Shown: positions 1 through 9,073, numbered from the stretch's first letter. The stretch: DNA of 64,000 bases from Prolixibacter denitrificans (GCF_003014495.1 NZ_PYGC01000003.1:248001-312000), one strand, 5' to 3'. Notes: a model not told the origin generated them from the sequence alone. A program made the numbers and translations.

Positions 1-1204
1 ACACCTTGATGACCCGATCCATCCGTTCAGGTGTCCATAGTTCATCATACCGGGTAGCCAATTCATCCGGCAGGAACGTCGGATTGACATAAATATCTAC
101 CGGCTCCTGGCTCATGATTGACTCAATGCGACTGACGAGCATTTCCATAAACTGCTGATCGTTATCGACAAAAGTTTCTTCCGGAATCCACAAGCGCATC
201 CGCCGTCCTTTATCATCGGTCCACGTCATCGCGTCGGTGAAAATATAGTCGAACTTTGCCACAGCTTCCGGCGAGAAGAGCGTTACCCATTCACGTCCCT
301 CACATTGCATGGCTTTGATTACCGGCTCATCTTTGATGCTTTCCAGGTATTCGTTTAACGTCTTATCATCCGTTACCGGGAATTTCAATCCGCAATTGGC
401 GGCCACTCCGTAATTGATGCCCAAGTCGCGACCGTGACTGCGAAGCTCATCCATCGTCAGTCCGCCTTTCAAGTGCGAATGATAATCGATGACCGGAAAT
501 CCTTGCTGGTTCAGCAACGTAAGCTGACGCGTAACAGCATCCTCATGTTCAGGCTCCGTTGCTGTTTCCTCGCTCTTATTCAATGGCATCACCCGAACTT
601 CACTGACAGCAATATCTCCATCAACGGAAGTTTTATAGAGCGCCAATGTGCCTTCAGAAAAAACCATATTAGAACACTGCTTACTGCGCATGGGCAATGC
701 CGGCTCATTGTACTCAGTTACTTTTTTTCCGTTCACACTAACGACAATATGATGTCCTTCGACCTCAACGCCTAGCTTGAACCACTGGTCATCATCCGCT
801 GTGCGAACAAAGTTGTTCCGGATATGACTCAGACTTCCGGTTTTCTCCTGGTTACCGATTCTGTAGTCGCTGTTATTAATGAAAATATGGTATCCCGAAT
901 GCTCGGGAATATTGGCATCCTGTGGAAAATGAACGCAAAAAATTCCTTCAGCCCCGGCGCTTGTTCTTACATTCGCCTCAACTTTGAAATCCTTCAGGGA
1001 AAACTTACTGTGTATTCCGGAATTATTATCGGCCAGCACATAATTCGAGTCGTTGTGCTGAACATCTTTCAGTGTCCAATATTTTTCGAAGTTACCGGAA
1101 TTCGTGACCAGCCACTCCCCTGTTCTTGGCTTTTGCTGACAGGAGAATGTGATTAGAGCAATTAGGGAAAGTCCCAATCCCAAGGGGAATGAATATCTTT
1201 TCAT
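1..1204 (-). CDS. DUF1080 (3-keto-disaccharide hydrolase-like) and PHP-like hydrolase fusion lipoprotein, partial
   Basis: This is an open frame read from the minus strand starting at ATG 1204; its C-terminus runs off the left edge after about 401 codons. Residues 1-22 form a lipoprotein signal (hydrophobic LSLIALITFSC, lipobox Cys22), so the product is probably membrane-anchored. Residues about 30-215 look like the concanavalin-type DUF1080 fold, with the typical stretch SGYHIFINNSDYRIGN. From about residue 235 a second domain begins with D240-Y-H-S-H244, an HxH metal-binding start typical of PHP or amidohydrolase enzymes. DUF1080 proteins are known to act on 3-keto sugars made by Gfo/Idh/MocA dehydrogenases, four of which lie in the next 14 kb. 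The substrate is unknown. The domain calls are by eye. Confidence 0.7.
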   Translation of the reverse strand, partial: MKRYSFPLGLGLSLIALITFSCQQKPRTGEWLVTNSGNFEKYWTLKDVQHNDSNYVLADNNSGIHSKFSLKDFKVEANVRTSAGAEGIFCVHFPQDANIPEHSGYHIFINNSDYRIGNQEKTGSLSHIRNNFVRTADDDQWFKLGVEVEGHHIVVSVNGKKVTEYNEPALPMRSKQCSNMVFSEGTLALYKTSVDGDIAVSEVRVMPLNKSEETATEPEHEDAVTRQLTLLNQQGFPVIDYHSHLKGGLTMDELRSHGRDLGINYGVAANCGLKFPVTDDKTLNEYLESIKDEPVIKAMQCEGREWVTLFSPEAVAKFDYIFTDAMTWTDDKGRRMRLWIPEETFVDNDQQFMEMLVSRIESIMSQEPVDIYVNPTFLPDELATRYDELWTPERMDRVIKV

Positions 1205-1296
1205 GAAAACAAGCAGGTTTAATTCGGTTTTGTTAGTATCAACGGAATGAGCAGCAATTTAGCAAAAATGTTCTTTTTCGCCACAAGGCACGCCAT

Positions 1297-1321
1297 AAAA
1301 AAGGCGCTGATTATTAGCGCC
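1297..1321 (-). terminator. Rho-independent terminator of the cytidylate kinase-like gene
   Basis: GGCGCT (1303-1308) pairs with AGCGCC (1316-1321) around a 7-nt loop. The plus-strand A run at 1297-1302 gives a U tract on the minus transcript, so the hairpin terminates minus-strand transcription 27 nt after the stop at 1348. Confidence 0.8.
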
Positions 1322-1347
1322 TAAGTTTATTCATCTTTTGTCTTATC

Positions 1348-2055
1348 CTAAATAATGTGCCTGTTTTTCAGAACACTCACAATGGCATCCACAATGTGGT
1401 CGTCCAACATGGTAGAGTAATTGAAAATCAGATCGAAATCGGAATTATTTACCTTGCGGCCGGCGATGTGCTCAACAAACAAATCGCGCTGCCGATCGAT
1501 TTCAATCACATAATCGCGGGCATCGGAATGCGACAAACTACTGATTTGCATGATGCGGTTCACCCGCCAGTCAAGCGGCGCTTCAAGCCGAATCGCCAAC
1601 CGATCGGTAATTCCGTGACTCAGAATTTCACCCCCGCGACCAACAATGATATGATGTCCGGCAACGGCAAATGAACGAATGACCGTTCCAACCGTTTCAA
1701 TCACCTTTTGGTCGTCCGCGTCGTACACCTTCTCGGTAGAGAAGGCACTGGTTACCTCTTCGAGCGGCACCTTTTTCTCACTCAGAAATACATTCTTCAC
1801 ATGATTGGGGTCCATTTCCAGTTCATGAGAAGCCTCCTCGAGGATTTCTTTACTAATCCAACGCCACTCTACATCCGTTTTCGTTTCGGACAGGTAACTG
1901 TACCCCGTCAGTATTTTCGACAACTTAGTAGCAATGCGCTTAGCCGAACATCCGCATTCGCGCGAAATAGTGATGACGGGCCCCGGGGAAATATGTCCTT
2001 CCAGTTTCTGCTGTCTGAAAACCTCTGAATAATTACTTAGAATATTTTGTTCCAT
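1348..2055 (-). CDS. Cytidylate kinase-like family protein
   Basis: A 235-residue cytosolic protein resembling the cytidylate-kinase-like family (Cytidylate_kin2) common in anaerobes. Residues 25-45 (GPVITISRECGCSAKRIA) sit where a P-loop NTPase would bind phosphate, but the run is not a canonical Walker A. A second conserved glycine cluster, VGRGGEI, is at 138-144, followed by a Leu/Arg-rich segment (LAIRLEAP) typical of nucleotide kinases. The start is ATG 2055; no strong ribosome-binding site is seen, which is usual in Bacteroidota. It stands alone, with its own terminator just downstream and the divergent oxidoreductase at 2271. The true substrate of this family is not settled, so a CMP kinase role should not be assumed. 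Confidence 0.75.
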   Translation of the reverse strand: MEQNILSNYSEVFRQQKLEGHISPGPVITISRECGCSAKRIATKLSKILTGYSYLSETKTDVEWRWISKEILEEASHELEMDPNHVKNVFLSEKKVPLEEVTSAFSTEKVYDADDQKVIETVGTVIRSFAVAGHHIIVGRGGEILSHGITDRLAIRLEAPLDWRVNRIMQISSLSHSDARDYVIEIDRQRDLFVEHIAGRKVNNSDFDLIFNYSTMLDDHIVDAIVSVLKNRHII

Positions 2056-2239
2056 AATCGAAGTTTTTACACCCTGAATAAGACAGAATCTGAAATCCGG
2101 GGTTCATAATGAATGATTACTTTGCTTAAAGTTATGGCTTGAGTGTTCAGCTATCAAGGCTTTATGCTCAAGGACACAGATGTTTTACAATATGTTTAAC
2201 TGAAACTTTTTCAAAACCAGCATTCTAAATCAGAAATCT

Positions 2240-2247
2240 TATATTTG
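2240..2247 (+). promoter_or_regulatory. Bacteroidota -7 promoter element for the oxidoreductase at 2271
   Basis: TATATTTG matches the Bacteroidota -7 consensus TAnnTTTG exactly and lies 23 nt before ATG 2271, which gives a leader of about 17 nt. No clear TTTG -33 element is found at the usual spacing. Confidence 0.45.
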
Positions 2248-2270
2248 AGTCACCGTTATATATATTCGTT

Positions 2271-3326
2271 ATGGAAAAAGTCATCAAAACAGCACTGGCA
2301 TCATTCGGAATGTCGGGTCAGGTTTTTCACGGCCCCACCATTAAGGTAAATCCCCATTTCAGCATTGACAAGATTCTGGAAAGAACAAAGAATCTCTCCG
2401 AGAAGGACTATCCCAATGCTACAATTGTTCGTTCGTACGAAGAGATCATCAATGATCCGGAAATTGAACTGGTCATCGTCAACACACCCGATCCCTATCA
2501 CTATGAAATGACTATGAAGGCGCTGGAAGCCGGGAAACATGTGGTCGTTGAAAAACCTTTTACCAAAACAAGCGAAGAAGCGGCCCGACTGATTCAATTG
2601 GCCCGGGAGAATAACAAGATATTGACGGTTTACCAAAACCGACGACTCGATAGCGATTTCCTTACGGTGAAAAGTTTGCTTGGTGCAGGCATGTTGGGAC
2701 GTTTGGTTGAATTTGAGTCACATTTTGACCGTTACCGGAATTTTGTCCGTGAAGGCAACTGGAAAGAGACCGGTGATGAGCGAACCGGTGTGCTCTTTAA
2801 TTTGGGAGCGCACATGGTCGATCAGGCATTGGTTCTTTTTGGCGATCCCGATGCAGTTACCTGTCATTTGGCTGCCCGCCGAACCGGAGGTGAAGTTCCG
2901 GATTATTACGACATCCGATTGCATTACGACGGATTCAATGCGATTCTGAAAAGCTCGTACCTGGTGAGAGAGCCCGGACCACGTATGATTTTGCACGGAA
3001 CAGAAGGTTCTTTCCTGAAATGGGGAATCGATCAGCAGGAAGCCATGTTAACAGAAGGCCGTTTACCCGACGAGCCAGACTGGAATGAAGAACCGGAAGA
3101 ATGGTGGGGAACGCTGCATACCACCATCAACGGTGTTGAATACAAAGGCAAAGTGAGAACCATTCCGGGCAATTTCAAGGTATTTTACGAAAACCTGTAT
3201 GAAGCGATCCGGCATGGAAAAGAATTGCTGGTAAAACCGGAAGAATCAAAAAAGGTAATCGATGTATTGGAGGCTTGTATCGAAAGTAACCGGCAGCGAA
3301 AAACCATCGATTTTAATCCGTCCTGA
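2271..3326 (+). CDS. Gfo/Idh/MocA oxidoreductase, YdgJ/IolW-like
   Basis: A 351-residue cytosolic NAD(P)-dependent oxidoreductase without a signal peptide. The Rossmann start reads ALASFGMSGQVFH (residues 8-20), the variant seen in the YdgJ/IolW branch (scyllo-inositol or related sugar dehydrogenases). The family EKP motif is at 94-96 with the dinucleotide-binding and catalytic lysine, and GAHMVDQALVLFG (179-191) carries the catalytic-site His and Asp of the second domain. Unlike the three other family members in this window, it is not exported. It is monocistronic: it has its own -7 element upstream and a hairpin terminator downstream. The substrate is probably a polyol or sugar, but it cannot be named from sequence. 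Confidence 0.85.
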   Translation: MEKVIKTALASFGMSGQVFHGPTIKVNPHFSIDKILERTKNLSEKDYPNATIVRSYEEIINDPEIELVIVNTPDPYHYEMTMKALEAGKHVVVEKPFTKTSEEAARLIQLARENNKILTVYQNRRLDSDFLTVKSLLGAGMLGRLVEFESHFDRYRNFVREGNWKETGDERTGVLFNLGAHMVDQALVLFGDPDAVTCHLAARRTGGEVPDYYDIRLHYDGFNAILKSSYLVREPGPRMILHGTEGSFLKWGIDQQEAMLTEGRLPDEPDWNEEPEEWWGTLHTTINGVEYKGKVRTIPGNFKVFYENLYEAIRHGKELLVKPEESKKVIDVLEACIESNRQRKTIDFNPS

Positions 3327-3334
3327 AAATAAAA

Positions 3335-3381
3335 AAGGTAAGTGCCCCGAATCATGGGAATCCACTTACCTTCTTCTTTTT
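3335..3381 (+). terminator. Hairpin terminator after the YdgJ-like oxidoreductase
   Basis: AAGGTAAGTG (3335-3344) pairs perfectly with CACTTACCTT (3363-3372) over an 18-nt loop and is followed by the T-rich tract TCTTCTTTTT. It begins 8 nt after the stop codon at 3326. Confidence 0.7.
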
Positions 3382-3462
3382 ATCACGATGTCAGAAAAAC
3401 CTTTCCTGCATCTTCGTATTCTTTCAATAAATGACCTATTGGAGAATGCTATCTCTCTTCCG

Positions 3463-3702
3463 TCAGGCTGTCTTTCGGAATACTTTGAGGATTCCGAAAA
3501 TACTCAGCCGGATGATCCCAATAAAAGCATATAGCACAAAACTGATGAGCAAAACAATGTGCAGCTGCGAATACAATTCGCTCCACGAAGTATTGTATCT
3601 AACAATGCCGTAGACGTTCATCAGAAATGCGACGATAAAACTGATTCCCCAGAACATCAGTTCCTTTCTTCTTCTTTGCCGGGTTATAATCCAATCACTC
3701 AC
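3463..3702 (-). CDS. Small two-helix membrane protein
   Basis: A 79-residue protein with a basic N-terminus (TRQRRRKE) and two hydrophobic helices, about 16-34 and 46-68, separated by a short polar loop. It resembles the small 2TM proteins frequent in Bacteroidota, but no specific family is claimed. The start is GTG 3702; an internal ATG at residue 16 would remove the basic leader. It begins 36 nt after the stop of the minus-strand oxidoreductase and is probably the last gene of that operon. The function is unknown. Confidence 0.55.
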   Translation of the reverse strand: MSDWIITRQRRRKELMFWGISFIVAFLMNVYGIVRYNTSWSELYSQLHIVLLISFVLYAFIGIIRLSIFGILKVFRKTA

Positions 3703-3738
3703 AGGTTCTTATTTTATTGATTCTCGACTTCTCTGTTT

Positions 3739-5031
3739 TCACACAAGTGCTCCGTTCTTCTTCCAAACATATTCTTCGGGCCATTCAATGATACGACCTT
3801 CCTGCATCGCTTGTAGCCCCAGTAAAACCGCTACGGTCGCATTGTAGCCTTCCCGTAACAATCCCGGATAAGGTCGTCCGTTCCGGACAGCCAATACAAA
3901 TCCCTCCATTTCCAGTAATGTATCATCGTACTGATAATCTTCCACCAGGTACTCTCCCTTGTATTGGACAGCCGTTTCAGGCACCCAACTGGCACCGCCA
4001 ATGGGAATCGTCTCGAAAATATCTTTTTCCAGGTTATTTATCAACTGAAGGAAACCGGGTGCGGGAGGCGGATTTTCCGAATAAATCTTACGCACCTCGG
4101 GTTCAATCGTTCCGAGGTGCCCCATGATCTGTTCTTCCAGCCCGTATTTTCGGTTACTGATGACTGAATCGTATATGACCTTCACTCCTTTCGGATAATC
4201 GTAAACACAAGCCACATTGTCGTACACTTCACGGCCGTCTTTCCAGAAACAAATGGAACCGGAGCCCATCACCCGTGTTGGTGTTTCGCCCAAAAACCAG
4301 TTCGCCACCTGAATCTGATGGGAAGCCAGCTCAGTCATCAATCCGGCGGAGTACTCGTCGTACATGCGCCAGTTGATTTTCCTTTCCAATTCCGGATGAC
4401 CTTCCGGAACCGGCCGCCGCCAATCGTTGTTTCTGTGCCAGTAAGCCCTGATTTGAGTTATCTGTCCTATCTCACCGGAAGCAGCCCGTTCGTATGCCTT
4501 CAGATAAGCTGGATTGAACATGCGCTGATGACCAATCTGCAGGATCTTTCCCGTCTGGTTCGCCGCCCATGCCATGGCTTTTGTATCCTCCAGTGTGCGG
4601 GCCATCGATTTCTCACAAAACACATGAATCCCGCTCTCCAGAAAATCGATGGTTATATGAGCATGTTCATGAAGCGGAGTAGCAATGACAACTGCATCGA
4701 GGTTATCAGCTTCATCAATCATTTTCCGGTAATCGTAAAATGCCTTGGCTTTGCCGTTAGTTAGTTCAATGGCTCGCTGGTAGTGTGGTTCATAATTGTC
4801 GCAAACGGCGACAATTTCGACATTCTCCAATTGCTGGCAATTAAGCAGTAAGGCCCGCCCGCGATCACCCACACCAACAAATCCGAGACGGACCCGGTCG
4901 GAAGCACTGTTTCCAACCTGCGATTCATCGGCCATGGCTTTTAACCAGGGCATCGACGCTCCAAGAACAGCTGAGCTACTGAGTAACGAAACGTCGCGGA
5001 TAAATTGCCGTCGTGTCCGTTCGTCTTTCAT
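3739..5031 (-). CDS. Tat-exported Gfo/Idh/MocA oxidoreductase with EKS in place of EKP
   Basis: A 430-residue exported dehydrogenase. The N-terminus has a twin-arginine signal (TRRQFIRDVSLLSSSAVLG, residues 6-24). The NAD(P) fold follows with GVGDRG at 53-58. The hallmark EKP motif reads CEKSMARTLED (139-149), so the proline is replaced by serine while the catalytic-site lysine is kept. The C-terminal half has the family's YDEYSAGLMTELASHQI region. Its ATG overlaps the stop of the upstream apbE gene by 4 nt (ATGA), implying translational coupling. Probable role: cofactor-retaining oxidation of a sugar or cyclitol in the periplasm. The substrate is unknown. Confidence 0.85.
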   Translation of the reverse strand: MKDERTRRQFIRDVSLLSSSAVLGASMPWLKAMADESQVGNSASDRVRLGFVGVGDRGRALLLNCQQLENVEIVAVCDNYEPHYQRAIELTNGKAKAFYDYRKMIDEADNLDAVVIATPLHEHAHITIDFLESGIHVFCEKSMARTLEDTKAMAWAANQTGKILQIGHQRMFNPAYLKAYERAASGEIGQITQIRAYWHRNNDWRRPVPEGHPELERKINWRMYDEYSAGLMTELASHQIQVANWFLGETPTRVMGSGSICFWKDGREVYDNVACVYDYPKGVKVIYDSVISNRKYGLEEQIMGHLGTIEPEVRKIYSENPPPAPGFLQLINNLEKDIFETIPIGGASWVPETAVQYKGEYLVEDYQYDDTLLEMEGFVLAVRNGRPYPGLLREGYNATVAVLLGLQAMQEGRIIEWPEEYVWKKNGALV

Positions 5032-6020
5032 ATCAAAAGGTTTGGTTTAGTTAGGTCATTACAAAGAAATTGTTTTTTCTGAATTGAAGCCTCTGAACCC
5101 AATGGAACTACCACAATTTCATCATATTCAAATTCATTCAAAACAGCATCATACTGTTCCGGTAAGAGCAGCATGAAAGCAGTCGACAGGATTTCGCCTT
5201 CTACCGGAGATTTGCACAGAACCGAAACCGACCGGCCTTCGTTGACTGGTTTTCCGGTTACCGGATGAATGATGTGATTGGACTTTCGACTCCAGCCATC
5301 ATCTGCCAGCAACCGATTTGAAGAAGTGGTCAGCGAATGATTATTCATCCTGAATTCGTGGAGTATTTCTCCCGATTTCAAGGGATTTCGAACCGACATG
5401 GGCCAGTATTCACCGGAAGGATGTTTCCCGAGCGTTAAAATGGAACTATCACCAAAATTGATGACGGCTTGCCTGACTTCGTGAGCATGCAAAATCTTCC
5501 GGACCTGTTCCAGTGCGTATCCTTTACCATAAGCGCCGAAATCAATTCCGGGTTTCCCCGAAAGAAAGCGGATGCAATGGCGACTCTCATCAAATTCCAT
5601 CTCCTTCATACCCGAAAAACGAAATTGTTCCGCTACCTCATTTTCTGTCGGCGCTTCCTTTCCATTTTTCCACAGAGCCGCCACTTCGCCCATGTTGATG
5701 TCGAAAACCCCCAGCGTTTTTCGATGATACTCACGACAAGTCAGAAATACCTGCCAAAGCTCTTCTGAATCGACTTCAATCCATTGGGCATGACGTTGCT
5801 GATTGATTTTCCAGACTGGTCCGTCTTCCCGGAAACGGCTGAACAAATTTTCGATTCGGTCAACCTCCCGATGGATTTCCTGGAATAACAGTTCCCCCCG
5901 TTCATTCGCTTGCCCCAGAACGAGCATATCAAACCGGGTTCCCATGGCCGGGAAAGAACGAACAAATATTTCTCTATCGGGATTCATCTTGTACAATGGA
6001 TAGAACAGGAAAGTAGCCAT
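5028..6020 (-). CDS. apbE: FAD:protein FMN transferase (ApbE family)
   Basis: A 330-residue ApbE-type flavin transferase, which covalently attaches FMN to a threonine or serine of target flavoproteins. The start region SFPAMGTRFDMLVLG is the family signature; GIDFGAYGKGYALEQ holds the FAD/Mg region; NFGDSSILTLG and the late IIHPVTGKPVNEG motif also fit. No signal peptide or lipobox is visible, which differs from the usual lipoprotein form. ATG 6020 gives a short hydrophobic leader; ATG 5987 (MNPDREI) is a reasonable alternative start. It lies between two Tat-exported oxidoreductase genes and overlaps the downstream one by 4 nt. No Rnf, Nqr or other obvious target is present in the window, so its client is open. 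Confidence 0.85.
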   Translation of the reverse strand: MATFLFYPLYKMNPDREIFVRSFPAMGTRFDMLVLGQANERGELLFQEIHREVDRIENLFSRFREDGPVWKINQQRHAQWIEVDSEELWQVFLTCREYHRKTLGVFDINMGEVAALWKNGKEAPTENEVAEQFRFSGMKEMEFDESRHCIRFLSGKPGIDFGAYGKGYALEQVRKILHAHEVRQAVINFGDSSILTLGKHPSGEYWPMSVRNPLKSGEILHEFRMNNHSLTTSSNRLLADDGWSRKSNHIIHPVTGKPVNEGRSVSVLCKSPVEGEILSTAFMLLLPEQYDAVLNEFEYDEIVVVPLGSEASIQKKQFLCNDLTKPNLLI

Positions 6021-6084
6021 CCTCGCGGACAGCTACTTTTACCATCACTCTATGCTATATTGAAAAAATAATCGCTTTCACTTT

Positions 6085-7425
6085 TCAGATTTTGGGCTCC
6101 CACCCTTTCGCATAGGTTCTGCCCCACATCGCCATCGCCTCCTTATCTTTCAAAATGTGACCATTTTCTTCGTCGCATGTAAGCGGTCGATTCATCTTCC
6201 AGGCGATATTCGCCAAATGGCATAACAAAACCGATTTGTGTGCCTCGTCGATAGGAGAATGTTGCTCGACGTGCTTACCCCGAACGGTATCGAGGAAGTT
6301 GTTGATATGATTCAATGCCATCACATCGCCGGTCCCCACGGTATCGGATGTGCTGGATGTTTTGCCGGTTTTCTGTTCCCGGATTTTATAACCACTCAAA
6401 TCATACACCTCATATCCTGCCCGGTCGATTATAACAGAGCCTTTTGTCCCGAAAATCACCGAACCGCGATCGCGGCCATACAATTTCGCCGCATTGCAAC
6501 TCTGACCTTCCCACGTAATGGTTTTGTTGCCCTTAAATTCAAAGTGATTGAGCAACGTATCGTAAAACTGCCAGTCGTCGTCTTTATCGAAATAGCGACC
6601 GCCGGTGGCTTTTACCTGCTCCGGGAAATCGACCTGCAGCGCCCATCGGCACACGTCCAGTTCATGTGTTCCATTGTTACACGTTTCACCCGTTCCCCAA
6701 TTCCAGAACCAGTGCCAGTTGTACGGGTGGTAATTATCGTGATAGGCAACCCGCGGCGCCGGTCCCTGCCAAAGTTCCCAATCGAGATAATCGGGTACCG
6801 GAACGGGTTTGCCTATACCAATGGTTCCCCGCTTGTTGTTGTAAAATGCTTTTCCGAGATACACCTCACCAATCAGGCCGTTGTGGATTTCCCGAATCAC
6901 TTCGATGGTTTCGGGAGCCGATCGTTGCTGATTTCCCATCTGAATAACCTTTCCGTAACGGGATTGAAATTTCTTCAGCAACTCTCCTTCTTTCGGATTA
7001 TGTGAGCAGGGTTTCTCGACATATACATGTTTACCGGCTTCCATGGCCATCCACGACGCAGGTGCATGCCAATGGTCAGGTGTCGCAATAAATACCGCAT
7101 CAATCGATTTATCTTCCAGCAACCGACGAATATCCCGTTCACCTTTGGGCGTATTTCCGGTAGCCTTTTTGATATTGGCAATGGTTCTGTCAACGAACCG
7201 GGCATCGACATCGCAAACATGGGTTACCACTGCACCGGCTGCTTTACTGAATTCGCCGGCCAGGTAATCACCACGGCTCCGGATTCCGATGCCGGCTACG
7301 TTCATCTGTTCGTTCGCTCCAATGATTCGGCTGTAACTTTTGGCTGACATGCCAATCCCGCCAATTGTGATGCCCACTGCACCCACTGACGATTTCTTCA
7401 GGAAAGTTCGTCTGTTTTCCGCCAT
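6085..7425 (-). CDS. Tat-exported Gfo/Idh/MocA oxidoreductase
   Basis: A 446-residue secreted dehydrogenase. ATG 7425 was chosen because it places the twin-arginine signal (ENRRTFLKKSSVGAVGITIGG) at the N-terminus; the frame extends upstream to 7554, but that stretch is not signal-like. The Rossmann motif is GIGIRSRG (45-52) and the EKP motif is at 137-139. Large aromatic-rich inserts (NYHPYNWHWFWNWGTGE) are typical of the exported Bacteroidota and Planctomycete members of the family. It is followed 64 nt later by apbE and then another family member, suggesting one operon. Inferred role: periplasmic sugar or cyclitol oxidoreduction. The substrate is unknown. Confidence 0.85.
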   Translation of the reverse strand: MAENRRTFLKKSSVGAVGITIGGIGMSAKSYSRIIGANEQMNVAGIGIRSRGDYLAGEFSKAAGAVVTHVCDVDARFVDRTIANIKKATGNTPKGERDIRRLLEDKSIDAVFIATPDHWHAPASWMAMEAGKHVYVEKPCSHNPKEGELLKKFQSRYGKVIQMGNQQRSAPETIEVIREIHNGLIGEVYLGKAFYNNKRGTIGIGKPVPVPDYLDWELWQGPAPRVAYHDNYHPYNWHWFWNWGTGETCNNGTHELDVCRWALQVDFPEQVKATGGRYFDKDDDWQFYDTLLNHFEFKGNKTITWEGQSCNAAKLYGRDRGSVIFGTKGSVIIDRAGYEVYDLSGYKIREQKTGKTSSTSDTVGTGDVMALNHINNFLDTVRGKHVEQHSPIDEAHKSVLLCHLANIAWKMNRPLTCDEENGHILKDKEAMAMWGRTYAKGWEPKI

Positions 7426-7695
7426 GTTGGTTAGTTCGTTTGGTTTAGTTGTAGTACCGTGTTCGGTACCGACACGAATATAAGGAAAAAATAAGTGGCT
7501 TAGGTATTGATAAACATAAACATACAAACATTGGCCTCCTGTTTTAACCTCCAACGACCCAATAAAATGATCTATCTAACTTTTAAAATATCTCTATAAA
7601 TGAACTGTAATTAACGATAAATCCGTTTCTCAAATTCTGTTTATTTCCCTTCAATATCCCTAAATTAGAGCCTTATTCACCCAAAACGACAATCC

Positions 7696-8415
7696 ATGGA
7701 CATCAATGCATTTTTCAAAGTAAGCTATGGGCTATACCTTATTTCGACCAAAGCTGGAGATAAACTGGGTGGTTATGTTGCCAATACGGCTTTCCAGGTA
7801 ACAGCAAAGCCACCACGCTTCGCCATCAGTTGTAACCGCGATAACCTGACGTCGGAAATGATTCGCGAAAGCGGTATTTTCGCTTTTTCCGTATTACGGG
7901 AAGATGCTTCGCCCGAAATCATTGGCAATTTTGGTTACAAAAGCAGCCGTGAGATTGACAAGTTTGAAAAGGTGAACTATATCACTGCACAGAGCGGGGC
8001 TCCCATCGTCACCGATTCTTCGGTAGCCTGGTTCGACTGCAAAGTGGTTGAAACACACGAAATCGGCACACACATTCTTTTCATTGGTGAAGTGCTCGAC
8101 TATGATGTAATTGACGCGGAGGCCAATCCGATGACCTATGCCTATTACCATGAAGTAAGGAAAGGATTGTCACCGAAGAACGCCCCGACGTACATTGAAG
8201 AGGAGAAACTCGAAGAGGCCGGGGAGGAGGAACCAAAAGAAGAAGCCTCTGGCAAAAATGAAACCTGGACCTGCCAGATGTGTAATTATAATTATGATCC
8301 GGAAACAGGTGATCCGATTACCGGAATTCCGCCGGGAACAGCATTTGAAGATCTTCCGGACGATTGGGTTTGTCCGCTTTGCGGAGCCACCAAGGACATG
8401 TTCGAGAAAGATTAG
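7696..8415 (+). CDS. Flavin reductase-rubredoxin fusion (high-molecular-weight rubredoxin)
   Basis: A 239-residue soluble fusion. Residues 1-160 match the FMN-binding flavin reductase fold ([34 protein letters not shown]). An acidic Glu-rich linker covers about 165-188, and a rubredoxin domain follows with iron ligands C193xxC196 and C226xxC229 in the classic CPLCG context. Proteins of this build are known in anaerobes as high-molecular-weight rubredoxins that pass electrons from NAD(P)H to oxygen- or NO-reducing partners. The next gene, 33 nt downstream, is rubrerythrin, a likely electron acceptor. The pair looks like an oxidative-stress operon. Confidence 0.9.
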   Translation: MDINAFFKVSYGLYLISTKAGDKLGGYVANTAFQVTAKPPRFAISCNRDNLTSEMIRESGIFAFSVLREDASPEIIGNFGYKSSREIDKFEKVNYITAQSGAPIVTDSSVAWFDCKVVETHEIGTHILFIGEVLDYDVIDAEANPMTYAYYHEVRKGLSPKNAPTYIEEEKLEEAGEEEPKEEASGKNETWTCQMCNYNYDPETGDPITGIPPGTAFEDLPDDWVCPLCGATKDMFEKD

Positions 8416-8448
8416 TCAGACCAAAATAAACCAAAAATCAATTAACAC

Positions 8449-9027
8449 ATGGAGAAAAGTATCAAAGGTTCGCAGACTGAGCAGAACCTGCTGAAAGCTT
8501 TTGCAGGAGAGTCTCAGGCGCGGAACCGCTATGAGATGTATGCAAAAATCGCTAAAAAGGAAGGTTACGAGCAAATTGCTTCCATTTTCGCGGAGACAGC
8601 GATGAACGAAATTGCACATGCCAAACGCTTCTTCCGTTTCCTGGAAGGAGGAATGGTTGAAATCACCGCCTCCTACCCTGCCGGTGTAGAAGGAACAACA
8701 GACGAGAATCTGCTGGCGGCTGCCGAGGGCGAAAATGAAGAATGGACCGATTTGTATCCGGAGTTCGCGAAAGTTGCCGAAGAAGAAGGTTTCAAGGCTG
8801 TGGCCCTGGCTTTCCGTAAGATTGCTGAGGTAGAAGCCGAACATGAAAAACGGTACCGGAAACTGCTCGAAAATCTGGAAAACGATTCAGTCTTTAAGAA
8901 AGAGAAAAAAGTTCGCTGGAAGTGCCGCAACTGTGGTTATGTGCACGAAGGTGAGAAAGCGCTGGAACGTTGTCCTGCCTGTTTGCATCCAAAAGCTTAT
9001 TTCGAAGAAGAAAACGAAAATTATTAA
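8449..9027 (+). CDS. rbr: Rubrerythrin
   Basis: A 192-residue rubrerythrin, a non-haem di-iron peroxidase that removes hydrogen peroxide in anaerobes. The ferritin-like diiron domain shows Glu21 ([15 protein letters not shown]) and the ExxH pair E54/H57 ([12 protein letters not shown]), with a second set around VEAEHEKRY. The C-terminal rubredoxin-like domain has C159xxC162 and C175xxC178. The length is normal for the family. It is co-directional with the flavin reductase-rubredoxin fusion, and a strong terminator follows the stop. Confidence 0.95.
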   Translation: MEKSIKGSQTEQNLLKAFAGESQARNRYEMYAKIAKKEGYEQIASIFAETAMNEIAHAKRFFRFLEGGMVEITASYPAGVEGTTDENLLAAAEGENEEWTDLYPEFAKVAEEEGFKAVALAFRKIAEVEAEHEKRYRKLLENLENDSVFKKEKKVRWKCRNCGYVHEGEKALERCPACLHPKAYFEEENENY

Positions 9028-9048
9028 CCGGGAATACCCGAACGAATC

Positions 9049-9073
9049 AAGGCCCTTTGTTGGGCCTTTTTTT
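9049..9073 (+). terminator. Strong Rho-independent terminator after rubrerythrin
   Basis: AAGGCCC (9049-9055) pairs with GGGCCTT (9062-9068) around a 6-nt loop and runs into a 7-T tract (9067-9073). It lies 22 nt after the rubrerythrin stop. Confidence 0.9.

Noticed and set aside
434-1156. Two plus-strand ORFs at the left edge
   Set aside because: Both are antisense to the partial DUF1080 lipoprotein gene, whose signal peptide and domains are clear.
7426-7554. N-terminal extension of the Gfo/Idh/MocA gene
   Set aside because: The twin-arginine signal begins at ATG 7425; the extension would bury it.
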